64,000 nucleotides of DNA from Halanaerobium hydrogeniformans (GTDB taxonomy: Bacteria > Bacillota > Halanaerobiia > Halanaerobiales > Halanaerobiaceae). The translations under genes and the position numbers were made by a program. Below are positions 26,557-34,910 of this stretch, in pieces. The DNA is taken from contig NC_014654.1 in NCBI RefSeq assembly GCF_000166415.1, forward strand, positions 1,612,001 through 1,676,000, in the 5' to 3' direction. The notes beneath the pieces are model-generated. The model was not told the DNA's origin. It ran no database searches and saw nothing but the letters and a program-made list of their open reading frames with translations. Every line of letters starts with the position of its first letter. Positions within the stretch are counted from its first letter, which is position 1.

Positions 26557-27597
26557 TTAAAATTGATGTAAAAATCTCTTATCATTTTCATAGAGAACTC
26601 TGATGTCATCAATTCCATATTTTAATAAAACAAGTCTATCTAAACCTACCCCAAAAGCATAACCACTGTAATACTCGCTGTCATAACCTGACATTTCCAG
26701 CACATTAGGGTGGACCATTCCAGCACCCATGATCTCAAGCCAGCCTGTTCTAGAACAGAGTGGACATCCCTCTCCACCACAGACAATACAGGAAACATCA
26801 ACCTCTGCACTGGGTTCAGTAAAAGGGAAATAGCTGGGTCTAAATCTTACATCTCTATCCTCACCAAATAGGGCTTCGATTATCAATTCTATGGTACCTT
26901 TAAGATCACTAAAAGAAATACCCTTATCAATTACTAAACCTTCTGCCTGATGAAAGATCGGTGAATGGGAAGCATCAAGCTCATCAGAGCGATAAACTCT
27001 ACCAGGTGCGATGATCCGAACCGGTGGTTCCTGTGCTTCCATAGTTCTTATCTGTACTGGAGAAGTATGAGTTCTCAGCAAATAATTGTCATCGATATAT
27101 AGGGTGTCCTGCAGATCACGTGCAGGATGATGTTCGGGAATATTTAAGGCTTCAAAATTATAGTATTCACTTTCTACTTCTGGACCTTCGGCGATTGTGT
27201 AACCAAGTCCGATAAAAACATCTTCTAATTCTCTGGTAATTAAAGAAAGAGGATGCTGTCTACCTGCTTTAACCTTTGCTCCAGGTAGGGTGACATCTAT
27301 TTTTTCTTTTTTAAAACGCTCTTTTGCTGCTTTAGACTCTAATACTTCTTTTTGTTCATTAAGCCAGTTTTCAATTTTAGATTTAAGCTGATTGGCTTCT
27401 TTGCCAACTACCGGCCTCTTATCAGAAGCAATTTTCCCCATTTGACTAAATATGGACTGGATCGCTCCTTTTTTTCCTAAATATTTAATCCTTAATTCTT
27501 CTAATTGATCAAGATCAGCCAGTTCTTTTAGTTCTTTTTCTGCTTCTTTTTCTATTTTTTTAAGCTCTTTAAGTAAATCCAAATTTAACACCTCCAA
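26557..27597 (-). CDS. pheS: Phenylalanyl-tRNA synthetase alpha subunit
   Basis: The 346-residue catalytic subunit has an N-terminal coiled coil (about 1-90) that contacts tRNA. The class II motifs follow: motif 2 'RVYRSDELDASHSPIFHQAEGLVID', the substrate loop 'FPFTEPSAEVDVSCIVC', and motif 3 'GYAFGVGLDRLVLLKYG'. A zinc-knuckle-like 'CIVCGGEGCPLCSRTG' is present. It is preceded by a complete Phe-specific T-box riboswitch and promoter. Confidence 0.96.
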   Translation of the reverse strand: MEVLNLDLLKELKKIEKEAEKELKELADLDQLEELRIKYLGKKGAIQSIFSQMGKIASDKRPVVGKEANQLKSKIENWLNEQKEVLESKAAKERFKKEKIDVTLPGAKVKAGRQHPLSLITRELEDVFIGLGYTIAEGPEVESEYYNFEALNIPEHHPARDLQDTLYIDDNYLLRTHTSPVQIRTMEAQEPPVRIIAPGRVYRSDELDASHSPIFHQAEGLVIDKGISFSDLKGTIELIIEALFGEDRDVRFRPSYFPFTEPSAEVDVSCIVCGGEGCPLCSRTGWLEIMGAGMVHPNVLEMSGYDSEYYSGYAFGVGLDRLVLLKYGIDDIRVLYENDKRFLHQF

Positions 27598-27630
27598 AAT
27601 ATATTAAAAAGAAAAGTTTTTTTAAAACAA

Positions 27631-27885
27631 AAAAATCCCGCCCAAAAGGGACGAGATAACCGTGTTACCACCCTGTTTACTCCATTTTAAACTAATGGAA
27701 TCACTTTGTTTTGTTAACGGAAGTTTTAATAACTTCCGGAAAAACCTACTCAATTCAGTTTTCAGCTCCAGAGTGAACTTCACCCAGCTTTGCTATTAAA
27801 CCGCTCTCAGTTAAGACGGTTATTTCCTGTAATAGAAAGTCTAAGCTACTCTCTCTTTCTCAGCTTTTAAGTATTATAATTTTCA
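27631..27885 (-). promoter_or_regulatory. T-box riboswitch, phenylalanine specific
   Basis: The minus strand carries the T-box core AGGGTGGTAACACGG (about 27661-27676) followed by the terminator CGTCCC-loop-GGGCGGG and seven T (27631-27654). In stem I, near 27780, GTGAAGTTCACTC places a TTC (Phe) specifier codon in the expected bulge, followed by A. Uncharged tRNA-Phe should stabilise the antiterminator and allow pheST transcription. Confidence 0.93.
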
Positions 27886-27891
27886 ACTTTG

Positions 27892-27920
27892 ATTATACCA
27901 TAAGTAATTTAAGTTAACAA
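27892..27920 (-). promoter_or_regulatory. Sigma-A promoter of the pheST T-box transcript
   Basis: Minus strand TTGTTA (27915-27920), 17 bases, TATAAT (27892-27897). Confidence 0.75.
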
Positions 27921-27930
27921 GAACTTTAAA

Positions 27931-28734
27931 TCACTTTAACTGCTGGGCCAAAATCTCAAAAGAAATAACGGCTGCTGCGATGGCAGCATTTAAAGATTCC
28001 ATTTCTCCTTTAAGCGGTATTTTAACCTTCATATCTGCTATATTAAGCAGATCTTCTGCCAGACCATTGGCCTCATTACCGATCATTAAAATTAATTTTT
28101 GCTGGTATTGATGCTCAAAATGATATTTTTCAGCCTTAATATCAGCTGCAAGCAGTTCAAAATCAGCTGCCCTGTCTTTTAAATCTTTTTTAAATTCATT
28201 TTTAGAAACTTTCTGCCAGATTGGGATGGCAAAAATACCACCCATACTTGCCCTGATAACCTTCTGGTTATAGATGTCCACCGAACCTTTTAGGGCAATT
28301 ACTGCCTCAAATCCAGCTGCTGCTGCAGTTCTAATCATGGTTCCCATATTACCTGGATCCTGAATCCTGTCTAATAGTAAAATTTTATCTGCAGTTTTAA
28401 AAAACTTTTCACTGCTGTAGTTAGGTTCTTTAACAATAGCGATAATCCCCTGAGGATTAACTGTAGCTGCAGTTTCTTTTAATAATTCTTCACTGACCAG
28501 GTCCAGGCTGACCCTGTTTTGCAGCTTATCGATTAAATCTTTGTTTTTATCAGCTTTAAAAAAAGCAGGAGAGAGAAAGACCCGTTCAAAATCTGCTCCT
28601 CCTGCTGATGCAGCCTCAATAAGCCTTTTTCCTTCCAGAACAAAGACACCTTCTTTTCGTCTTGTTCTGCTCCGATAGAGCTTATTTAAATATTTAATTT
28701 TATCATTTTGAGAACTGCTTATAATTTCATTCAT
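27931..28734 (-). CDS. SpoU/TrmH family RNA 2'-O-ribose methyltransferase
   Basis: A 267-residue RNA methyltransferase with an N-terminal L30e-like substrate-binding domain ('YRSRTRRKEGVFVLEGKRLIEAA') and a C-terminal knotted SPOUT domain. The three SpoU motifs are visible: 'LLLDRIQDPGNMGTMIRTAAA', 'LILMIGNEANGLAEDLL', and 'IPLKGEMESLNAAIAAAVISFE'. Substrate is probably a 23S rRNA ribose, as for Bacillus YsgA, which is likewise adjacent to rplT and pheS. The precise site is not deducible. It starts 3 bases after rplT ends. Confidence 0.9.
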   Translation of the reverse strand: MNEIISSSQNDKIKYLNKLYRSRTRRKEGVFVLEGKRLIEAASAGGADFERVFLSPAFFKADKNKDLIDKLQNRVSLDLVSEELLKETAATVNPQGIIAIVKEPNYSSEKFFKTADKILLLDRIQDPGNMGTMIRTAAAAGFEAVIALKGSVDIYNQKVIRASMGGIFAIPIWQKVSKNEFKKDLKDRAADFELLAADIKAEKYHFEHQYQQKLILMIGNEANGLAEDLLNIADMKVKIPLKGEMESLNAAIAAAVISFEILAQQLK

Positions 28735-28737
28735 TTA

Positions 28738-29097
28738 TTAATTTCCTAGCTGTTCTTTTGCTAAACCAACCAGATCTGAAAATGCATCTGAGTCATTTAC
28801 AGCCAGATCGGCTAACATTTTACGATCTATTTCAACTTCAGCCTGTCTTAAACCATTGATAAAACGGCTGTAAGATAAGCCTTCCTGTCTTGCAGCAGCA
28901 TTGATTCTGGTGATCCAGAGTCTTCTAAAATTACGCTTTTTCTTTTTTCTATCTACATAAGCATAATGAAGAGATTTCATTACTGCCTGATTAGCAGGAC
29001 GAAATAATTTGCTGCGGGAGCCAAAATATCCCTTAGCCATTTTTAAAACCTTTTTTCTGCGCTTACGCGCCTTATTACCTCTTTTTACACGTGGCAT
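28738..29097 (-). CDS. rplT: 50S ribosomal protein L20
   Basis: A 119-residue, very basic ribosomal protein with the conserved '[31 protein letters not shown]' start and the '[24 protein letters not shown]' body. It is required for early 50S assembly and, in Firmicutes and gamma-proteobacteria, can repress its own operon by binding the leader. It is third in infC-rpmI-rplT. Confidence 0.97.
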   Translation of the reverse strand: MPRVKRGNKARKRRKKVLKMAKGYFGSRSKLFRPANQAVMKSLHYAYVDRKKKKRNFRRLWITRINAAARQEGLSYSRFINGLRQAEVEIDRKMLADLAVNDSDAFSDLVGLAKEQLGN

Positions 29098-29150
29098 CTT
29101 TGTGACACTCCTTCCAATTTAACAAATTCTTATTTAAGTTATAGTTTTTC

Positions 29151-29348
29151 TTACTTATATGGTAGTAATTTTTTATATCTTTTTTGATAAGTTTTATCAA
29201 GCATTGTTGCTTTACGAAGCTTTCTTTTTCTTTTACCAGATTTTTTAGTTAAAATATGACTGTGAAATCCTTTATGACGCTTAATTTTTCCACTGGCAGT
29301 AGTTTTAACTCTTTTTGCTATACCTTTATGTGTTTTAATCTTTGGCAT
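29151..29348 (-). CDS. rpmI: 50S ribosomal protein L35
   Basis: A 65-residue basic protein, '[27 protein letters not shown]', matching L35 over its full length. It lies between infC and rplT with a GGAGG ribosome site. No irregularity seen. Confidence 0.97.
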   Translation of the reverse strand: MPKIKTHKGIAKRVKTTASGKIKRHKGFHSHILTKKSGKRKRKLRKATMLDKTYQKRYKKLLPYK

Positions 29349-29392
29349 GAATTTCCCTCCTTCTCTAAATTAAAGGATCAATGCACTTTAAT

Positions 29393-29908
29393 TTAATCAT
29401 CAAGATCTGGAGTTAGAAACATCATCATATTTCTACCTTCCATCTTAGGCTTACTTTCTACCTTACCGATATCATCTGTTTGTTCGATCAGACGATCCAT
29501 AAGGTTATAGCCTAATTCTTTATGCATCATTTCTCTACCTCTAAAACGGATTCTTACCTTTACTTTATCCTTGTTGTTTAAAAATCTGCGAGCTTGCTTT
29601 AATTTTACATTAAAGTCGTGATCCTCTATTTTAACACCCATCTGAACTTCTTTGACATTCATTACATTCTGGTTTTTCTTGGCTTCTTTCTCTTTTTTAG
29701 CCTGTTCATATTTATATTTTCCATAATCCATTATTCTACAAACAGGTGGATTAGCCTGGGGAGCAACCTCAACTAAGTCCAAACCCTGTTCTGCAGCACT
29801 GTCTAGTGCTTCATCCCGTGACTTGATACCAATCTGATTACCCTCGGGATCGATTAGCCTAACCTTTTTTGCTCTAATACGATCATTGACTCTTAAATCA
29901 TTAACGAT
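29393..29908 (-). CDS. infC: Translation initiation factor IF-3 (probable non-AUG start)
   Basis: IF-3 keeps ribosomal subunits apart and checks start codons. The N-domain ('DLRVNDRIRAKKVRLIDPEGNQIG') and C-domain ('QMGVKIEDHDFNVKLKQARRFL...VRIRFRGREMMH') are complete. The first in-frame ATG lies upstream of the AGGAGGTG ribosome site, inside the terminator hairpin of the leader, and is therefore unlikely. ATC at 29908, 9 bases after the site, gives the family's N-terminus; ATA at 29914 is the other option. IF-3 genes in E. coli and Bacillus use AUU, which IF-3 itself discriminates against. Confidence 0.93.
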   Translation of the reverse strand: MVNDLRVNDRIRAKKVRLIDPEGNQIGIKSRDEALDSAAEQGLDLVEVAPQANPPVCRIMDYGKYKYEQAKKEKEAKKNQNVMNVKEVQMGVKIEDHDFNVKLKQARRFLNNKDKVKVRIRFRGREMMHKELGYNLMDRLIEQTDDIGKVESKPKMEGRNMMMFLTPDLDD

Positions 29909-29938
29909 ATTTATGCACCTCCTGAGTGATATAGAAAA

Positions 29939-30105
29939 CAAAAAACGGATGGTAGAAACCACCCGTTAAATACAAAATCAGTAGAACAAATATACTTTAA
30001 AAGCATATTTCTACAGCAAAATAGCTATAACTCTGCTGCAATTAAATTACTGATATTAACCAGCTCTGCTGGTGAGAAACAGGTGTCTCTACTTTCTTTT
30101 CCTTA
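29939..30105 (-). promoter_or_regulatory. Structured infC-rpmI-rplT leader with terminator (L20-leader type)
   Basis: The 5' leader of about 165 bases contains several hairpins and ends in a strong intrinsic terminator: ACGGGTGG pairs with CCATCCGT followed by six T (29939-29967), just before the ribosome site. Firmicutes infC operons are controlled by premature termination in such leaders. Identity as the L20 leader family is by position and layout; I cannot score the consensus. Confidence 0.65.
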
Positions 30106-30108
30106 ATG

Positions 30109-30137
30109 AGTATATCACAGCCAAAAACACCTGTCAA
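30109..30137 (-). promoter_or_regulatory. Sigma-A promoter of infC-rpmI-rplT
   Basis: Minus strand TTGACA (30132-30137, consensus), 17 bases, TATACT (30109-30114). A strong promoter, as expected for ribosomal genes. Confidence 0.88.
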
Positions 30138-30172
30138 GAATATCAGCTTAACTTTGTGCTATTTTAGTTCAT

Positions 30173-30811
30173 TTATTTAAGCCAGCTCGTTACTTCTTCA
30201 AGAGCTTTTCTTTTCGGTGAACTAACCTCGCCAGCAGGCACACCAAGTGGAGTAATTAAGGCCAGATCAAAAATGCTTTTATCAAAATCTGCCTCTAGAC
30301 TGGCCTTTATCTCTAAAGCAGCATAATTCTGACTTGTCATCCAGCAGGTTCCATAGCCAAGCTCAGCAGCTTTTAGCATAAAGTTTTCTGCAGCAGCTGC
30401 AATATTTTGGATACCGGGTTCAGCTTTCATAAGTGCCTCAATTTCTTCCTTAGGTGAACCAGCAGCTTCCATAATATTTCTACCTGTTACTGGATAGGGA
30501 GCAGCAAAAAACAATACTAAAACCGGAGCATCTTTAAAAAAGGTGCCGAATTTTAAATATTTCTTGAAATTATCTTTTAAATCTCCATCATCAACAGCAT
30601 CTCTTAGCTTTTTATTTTTTTTAGCTATGATATCTGCAAGCTCATTTATTTTATCTTTATTTTTTACTATTACAAAGTGCCAGTTCTGCATATTTTTTCC
30701 CGAAGGAGCCAGAGTTGCTGCCTTAAGCATTTTCTTAATATCAGCATCAGATACCGGATCATCACTAAATTTTCTTACACTACTGCGCAGTTCAAAAATA
30801 TCTTTTCCCAT
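30173..30811 (-). CDS. Nitroreductase family protein
   Basis: A 212-residue FMN-dependent oxidoreductase of the nitroreductase fold. It starts 'DIFELRSSVRKFSDDPVSDADIKKMLKAATLAPSGKNMQNWHFVIVK', with the FMN-binding RSSVRKF and APSGKNMQ motifs, and later has 'AAENFMLKAAELGYGTCWM'. The physiological substrate is unknown. The start at 30811 is preferred over an upstream ATG because the GGAGG site sits 8 bases before it. It stands alone between the infC promoter and the racemase gene. Confidence 0.87.
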   Translation of the reverse strand: MGKDIFELRSSVRKFSDDPVSDADIKKMLKAATLAPSGKNMQNWHFVIVKNKDKINELADIIAKKNKKLRDAVDDGDLKDNFKKYLKFGTFFKDAPVLVLFFAAPYPVTGRNIMEAAGSPKEEIEALMKAEPGIQNIAAAAENFMLKAAELGYGTCWMTSQNYAALEIKASLEADFDKSIFDLALITPLGVPAGEVSSPKRKALEEVTSWLK

Positions 30812-30855
30812 AAAAAATCCCTCCAATTTGCTATTTGTTGATAATTAGCTACTTC

Positions 30856-31518
30856 TTATTTGTGAGCTAAAAGCTTTTCTGCCATAACTTTAATTTTGTC
30901 TGCAGGATCAATAATGTTTTCATAAAAGCCCTTTATCTCCTCTTTAAGATAGGGCAGATGAGTACATCCTAAAAGTAATGTATCGGCTCCCATGGTTCTA
31001 AAAGCTACTAAAAGTTCTTGAAGTCCGGCTTCAGCTAATATTTCTGTTGGATCTTTTTGAGCTTCAATCGCATTAATAATTGGCATAATTCCAGCACTAA
31101 CAAATTCTAGATGAGGATTCTTTTCTGCAATGATATTTTCAATTTTAGCCGCACTTTGAGAATTAGCAGCCAGTATAGCAAGCTTATCTAAAGAACTTAG
31201 ATCAAGATTTTTATAAACAGCTAATGGGGTTAAGATAGGGATATCAGTCAGAGCACTTATTTTATCTACCTCAAGCACAGCACTTAAAGAATTACAGTAA
31301 ATAATTATTATATTTGCCCCGGCCTTTTTCAAATGCCTAATTGTATTTATTGTTTTAATCTCCAATTTTTTAGGTGAAATATACTGCAACCTGTTCTGCT
31401 CATCAGCAGTTTCTGAAATATAGGCAGAAACAACTTCCAGTCCTTTTTTACTAAAAAATATTTCTCCCAGTTTAGTATCAAAAGGAGTACCTGCAGTAAT
31501 CCCATATTTTATTCCCAT
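30856..31518 (-). CDS. Aspartate/glutamate racemase family protein
   Basis: A protein of about 220 residues with the two catalytic cysteines of the cofactor-independent Asp/Glu racemase family: 'IIYCNSLSAVLE' near 80-85 and 'LLLGCTHLPYL' near 185. The order of motifs fits broad amino acid or hydantoin racemases as well as aspartate racemase, so the substrate is left open. The ATG at 31518 follows a GGAGG site; an ATG 12 bases upstream overlaps that site. It is separated from thrS by a palindromic repeat block. Confidence 0.8.
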   Translation of the reverse strand: MGIKYGITAGTPFDTKLGEIFFSKKGLEVVSAYISETADEQNRLQYISPKKLEIKTINTIRHLKKAGANIIIIYCNSLSAVLEVDKISALTDIPILTPLAVYKNLDLSSLDKLAILAANSQSAAKIENIIAEKNPHLEFVSAGIMPIINAIEAQKDPTEILAEAGLQELLVAFRTMGADTLLLGCTHLPYLKEEIKGFYENIIDPADKIKVMAEKLLAHK

Positions 31519-31535
31519 ATTACCCTCCATTCTGT

Positions 31536-31621
31536 TATATGTACCAGGTACCTATGGTAAGACCATAGGTACCACAAGGCTTTTCTTCTTTTTTTAATTT
31601 ATAGGTACCAGGTACCTATAT
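31536..31621. repeat. GGTACC palindromic repeat block
   Basis: Two copies of a TACCAGGTACCTAT unit lie here. GGTACCTATGGT (31547-31558) and ACCATAGGTACC (31562-31573) form a perfect 12-bp hairpin with a 3-base loop. TATAGGTACC-A-GGTACCTATA (31600-31620) is a second palindrome directly after the thrS stop codon. Neither is followed by a clear T-run, so this looks like a repetitive extragenic palindrome rather than an ordinary terminator. Confidence 0.7.
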
Positions 31622-33580
31622 CTATATTGCATCTTCTTTGTTAATAACTTTGTTTTCTATCTCAGCAAGAATTCTCTCTTTAAATTCTGCAAGTGGACTT
31701 GTACCGAGGTCTCCTTCTCTTCTTTCACGTACAGAAACACTGCCGTTTTCTTCTTCACGGCTGCCAACAATCAGCATATATGGAACCTGTTCAACCTGAG
31801 CTTCTCTAATCTTATAGCCTACCTTTTCGGTTCGAGCATCAACCTCTACCCTGATATCATCTGCTTCAAGTTCTTTTTTAATCTGATAAGCATAATCCAG
31901 CTGATCATCAGAAACAGGAATTATTTTTGCCTGTACAGGAGCCAGCCAGGTTGGAAAAGCACCTGCATATTTTTCAATCAACATTGCTAAAGTACGTTCA
32001 TAACAACCGATTGAAGTTCTGTGAATAACAATCGGATGCTGTTTTTCATTGTTCTCATCAATATATGTCATATCAAATCTCTCAGGCAGGGCAAAGTCTA
32101 TCTGTACTGTAATTATTGTATCTTCTTTACCATGGACATTTTTGAACTGAATATCTAATTTAGGACCATAAAAAGCAGCTTCTCCATCTGCCTCTTCATA
32201 TTCCATATCAAGGTTATCCAGGATGGTTTTCATCTTTGCCTGTGAATCTTTCCAGGCTTCTGGATTGTCGATATATTTATCTTTATTTTCTGGATCCCAT
32301 TTAGAAAATCTGTACCAGATATCATCTTCTATACCTATTGACTCCATCATGTAGTTTATCAGATCAATTACTCCTCTGAACTCCTCTTCTAACTGCTCAG
32401 GAGTAACAATTAAGTGTCCCTCAGAAATCGTAAACTGACGCAGTCTAATTAAACCATGCATCTCACCAGAGGCTTCATTTCTGAAAAGGCTGGAGGTTTC
32501 TGAATATCTGATCGGAAGATCACGGTAACTTCTTAGTTTTGAATTATAGATCTGAAACTGAAATGGACATGTCATCGGCCTTAATGCCATTAAATTATCA
32601 TCTTTTTCTTCATCACCTAAAATAAACATACCATCTTTGTAATGTTCCCAGTGACCAGAAATTTCATATAAATCACTTTTGGCCATAAAGGGAGTTTTTG
32701 TTATTTGGTAGCCTCTTTTTTCTTCTTCATCTTCTACAAAACGCTGTAATATTTGAACTACCTTTGCTCCTTTAGGCTTTAATAGGGGTAATCCCTGACC
32801 GATCTCATCTACTGTCATGAAAAGGTCTAATTCCCTACCCAGTTTATTATGATCTCTCTTTTTGGCTTCTTCTCTACGTTCTAGATATTTTTCCAGTTCT
32901 TTTTGGGAAGCAAAAGCTGTACCATATATTCGCTGCAGCATGGCATTGTTTTCATCACCACGCCAGTATGCTCCAGCAGTATTTAATAATTTAAAAGCTT
33001 TCACATAACCTGTTGAAGGAAGATGAGGACCTCTACAGAGATCAACAAAATCACCCTGGAAATATAGGCTGATCATTTCGTCATCTAATCCATTGATTAA
33101 TTCTATTTTATAATCCTCATTTCTCTCCTCCATTAAAGCAATTGCTTCTTCTCTGGGCAATTCTTTTCTTCTTACCTCTATATCCTCATCAATAATCTTT
33201 TGCATCTCTGCCTCGATCTCTTCTAATGACTCCTGATTAAAACTCTCTTCTAAATCAAAATCATAATAAAATCCATCCTCAATATCCGGACCAATAGCAA
33301 CCTGTACATTATCATAAAGTCTTTTTACGGCCTGGGCCATCACATGTGAAGCTGTATGTCTAATAACCTCTAAACCTTCTTCACTATCAATTGTAATGAT
33401 AGAGAGTTCTACATCATCTGTGATTTCATAATATGCATCGACTTTTCTGCCATCAACTACACCAGCTATAGCATCTCTCCCCAGACCACTACCTATTGAA
33501 TAAGCTATTTCCTCTACTGTAACTCCAGCATCATATTCTTTTTGCGAGCCATCTGGTAATGTAATTTTAACCTCTGACAT
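31622..33580 (-). CDS. thrS: Threonyl-tRNA synthetase
   Basis: A 652-residue class II synthetase with the N-terminal TGS domain (about 1-62) and the editing domain with 'HTASHVMAQAV' (HxxxH). The catalytic core has motif 2 'YSETSSLFRNEASGEMHGLIRLRQFTISEGH', zinc ligands (Cys in 'MTCPFQ' and His residues), and 'VIHRTSIGCYERTLAMLIE' as motif 3. A C-terminal anticodon-binding domain follows. It is preceded by a threonine T-box riboswitch, so expression responds to uncharged tRNA-Thr. Confidence 0.96.
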   Translation of the reverse strand: MSEVKITLPDGSQKEYDAGVTVEEIAYSIGSGLGRDAIAGVVDGRKVDAYYEITDDVELSIITIDSEEGLEVIRHTASHVMAQAVKRLYDNVQVAIGPDIEDGFYYDFDLEESFNQESLEEIEAEMQKIIDEDIEVRRKELPREEAIALMEERNEDYKIELINGLDDEMISLYFQGDFVDLCRGPHLPSTGYVKAFKLLNTAGAYWRGDENNAMLQRIYGTAFASQKELEKYLERREEAKKRDHNKLGRELDLFMTVDEIGQGLPLLKPKGAKVVQILQRFVEDEEEKRGYQITKTPFMAKSDLYEISGHWEHYKDGMFILGDEEKDDNLMALRPMTCPFQFQIYNSKLRSYRDLPIRYSETSSLFRNEASGEMHGLIRLRQFTISEGHLIVTPEQLEEEFRGVIDLINYMMESIGIEDDIWYRFSKWDPENKDKYIDNPEAWKDSQAKMKTILDNLDMEYEEADGEAAFYGPKLDIQFKNVHGKEDTIITVQIDFALPERFDMTYIDENNEKQHPIVIHRTSIGCYERTLAMLIEKYAGAFPTWLAPVQAKIIPVSDDQLDYAYQIKKELEADDIRVEVDARTEKVGYKIREAQVEQVPYMLIVGSREEENGSVSVRERREGDLGTSPLAEFKERILAEIENKVINKEDAI

Positions 33581-33640
33581 TTATTTCTCCCCCTTTTATT
33601 TTCTAAAATCTATTTATAAGCTATTAAAGGTCTTTAAAAT

Positions 33641-33895
33641 ACAAAAAATCCCTCATCTCAATAATAGAGACGACGGATCGCGGTTCCACTCTAGTTAATA
33701 TTCATCTCTAATTATAGATGAACATTCACTTAATAAAATAACGGTTTATATCCGGACAGAAATACTATTTTCCTTCTGCCTGCTCATGGGTGGTTTTCAA
33801 TCTGCAGAAATGTTATGTGTTTTCAGCCTCTGACACAATTCTCTTTTAACATTCAGCAAAAATACTCTTCCCAATCTCTGCATTTAATATTTATT
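33641..33895 (-). promoter_or_regulatory. T-box riboswitch, threonine specific
   Basis: The minus strand shows the T-box core GAGTGGAACCGCG (about 33677-33691) and a following terminator hairpin (CGTCTC/GAGATG plus GGG and six T, 33643-33675). Stem I starts with the GGGAAGAGTA element near 33870. The likely specifier is ACC (Thr) within GAAAACCACC near 33800, just before the stem I closing strand. It controls thrS. Confidence 0.9.
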
Positions 33896-33911
33896 AATTT
33901 TATTAATATTA

Positions 33912-33940
33912 ATTATAAAACTTCTTAAATAAAAAGTCAA
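33912..33940 (-). promoter_or_regulatory. Sigma-A promoter of the thrS T-box transcript
   Basis: Minus strand TTGACT (33935-33940), 17 bases, TATAAT (33912-33917). It lies directly after the terminator of the first tRNA cluster. Confidence 0.85.
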
Positions 33941-33947
33941 GTAAGAC

Positions 33948-33993
33948 AAAAAAATCCACCTATTGCTTTGACTTTTCAGAAAAAGCTAGTGGA
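33948..33993 (-). terminator. Terminator of tRNA cluster Leu-Val-Leu
   Basis: TCCAC pairs with GTGGA around an inner GCTTT/AAAGC stem, followed by seven T on the minus strand. Confidence 0.65.
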
Positions 33994-34001
33994 ATAAAAA
34001 G

Positions 34002-34091
34002 TGGTGCCGGGGGTCGGGCTCGAACCGACACGGGGAATAAATTCCCACCGGATTTTAAGTCCGATGCGTCTGCCAATTCCGCCACCCCGGC
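34002..34091 (-). tRNA. tRNA-Leu (UAA)
   Basis: Acceptor GCCGGGG/CCCCGGC with encoded CCA, anticodon loop containing TTAAAAT (anticodon TAA), long class II variable arm, and T-loop GGTTCGAGCCC. It is 90 bases long. A second copy at 34197-34285 differs by one missing G in the variable arm. Confidence 0.95.
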
Positions 34092-34111
34092 AAATTATAT
34101 CTGATTTAAAA

Positions 34112-34188
34112 TGGTGTTGGTAAGTGGATTCGAACCACTGGCCTCTACGATGTCAACGTAGCGCTCTGACCAACTGAGCTATACCAAC
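34112..34188 (-). tRNA. tRNA-Val (GAC)
   Basis: Acceptor GTTGGTA with encoded CCA, anticodon stem CTACG/CGTAG around TTGACAT (anticodon GAC). 77 bases. It lies between the two tRNA-Leu copies. Confidence 0.94.
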
Positions 34189-34196
34189 TTAAAAAG

Positions 34197-34285
34197 TGGT
34201 GCCGGGGGTCGGGCTCGAACCGACACGGGAATAAATTCCCACCGGATTTTAAGTCCGATGCGTCTGCCAATTCCGCCACCCCGGC
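34197..34285 (-). tRNA. tRNA-Leu (UAA), second copy
   Basis: Identical to the copy at 34002 except for one base fewer in the variable arm (89 versus 90 bases). Anticodon TAA, CCA encoded. First gene of its transcript, behind the promoter at 34338. Confidence 0.95.
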
Positions 34286-34337
34286 ACAAAACTTTAATAA
34301 GTATTTTTAAGCTTATTTTTATCTTGCGACATTTTGT

Positions 34338-34366
34338 ATTATATCAACGGGTTCTATTATTGTCAA
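34338..34366 (-). promoter_or_regulatory. Sigma-A promoter of tRNA cluster Leu-Val-Leu
   Basis: Minus strand TTGACA (34361-34366), 17 bases, TATAAT (34338-34343): a full-consensus stable-RNA promoter. Confidence 0.9.
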
Positions 34367-34482
34367 GACAAAAGGCCAAATTTTTTTGCTTTCTCTGATA
34401 ATTTTTGGGCTTGTTTTAAAAACTGCTCTCTGTATCTTTTAATTAAATTAGCTGCTCAATTTTTTAGCAAAAAAATACAAAT

Positions 34483-34535
34483 AAAAAACCCAAATCATAG
34501 GATTAGCTAAATAGCTAAATAACCCTTTGATTTGG
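34483..34535 (-). terminator. Terminator of tRNA cluster Val-Asp-Phe-Gly-Cys
   Basis: CCAAATCA pairs with TGATTTGG on the minus strand, with an inner TTAGCT/AGCTAA stem, followed by GTTTTTT. Confidence 0.85.
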
Positions 34536-34568
34536 ATTCTTAAATAAGATATATTTTAAAACTATATT

Positions 34569-34643
34569 TGGAGGCGGCACTCGGATTTGAACCGAGGAAT
34601 AAAGGATTTGCAGTCCTCTGCCTTACCACTTGGCTATGCCGCC
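34569..34643 (-). tRNA. tRNA-Cys (GCA)
   Basis: Acceptor GGCGGCA with encoded CCA, anticodon loop CTGCAAA (anticodon GCA), 75 bases. Last of the five-tRNA cluster. Confidence 0.94.
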
Positions 34644-34658
34644 TGGCTGCAAATTGAA

Positions 34659-34733
34659 TGGAGCGGGAAACGAGATTTGAACTCGCGACCCTCACGTTGG
34701 CAACGTGATGCTCTACCACTGAGCTACTCCCGC
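34659..34733 (-). tRNA. tRNA-Gly (GCC)
   Basis: Acceptor GCGGGAG/TTCCCGC with encoded CCA, anticodon stem CACG/CGTG around TTGCCAA (anticodon GCC), 75 bases. Confidence 0.94.
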
Positions 34734-34740
34734 TCAAAAA

Positions 34741-34816
34741 TGGTGGTGAGAGACAGAATCGAACTGTCGACACGTGGATTTTCAATCCACTGCTCTACCG
34801 ACTGAGCTATCTCACC
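34741..34816 (-). tRNA. tRNA-Phe (GAA)
   Basis: Acceptor GGTGAGA with encoded CCA, anticodon loop TTGAAAA (anticodon GAA), 76 bases. It is the ligand expected for the pheST T-box. Confidence 0.94.
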
Positions 34817-34820
34817 AAAA

Positions 34821-34897
34821 TGGCGGAGGAGACGGGATTTGAACCCGCGATCTCCGGCTTGACAGGCCGGCGCGTTAAACCGCTACGCTACACCTCC
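34821..34897 (-). tRNA. tRNA-Asp (GUC)
   Basis: Acceptor GGAGGTG with encoded CCA, anticodon stem CCGGC/GCCGG around CTGTCAA (anticodon GTC), 77 bases. Acceptor pair 6-67 is a T-T mismatch. Confidence 0.9.
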
Positions 34898-34910
34898 GTA
34901 TAATATAAAA

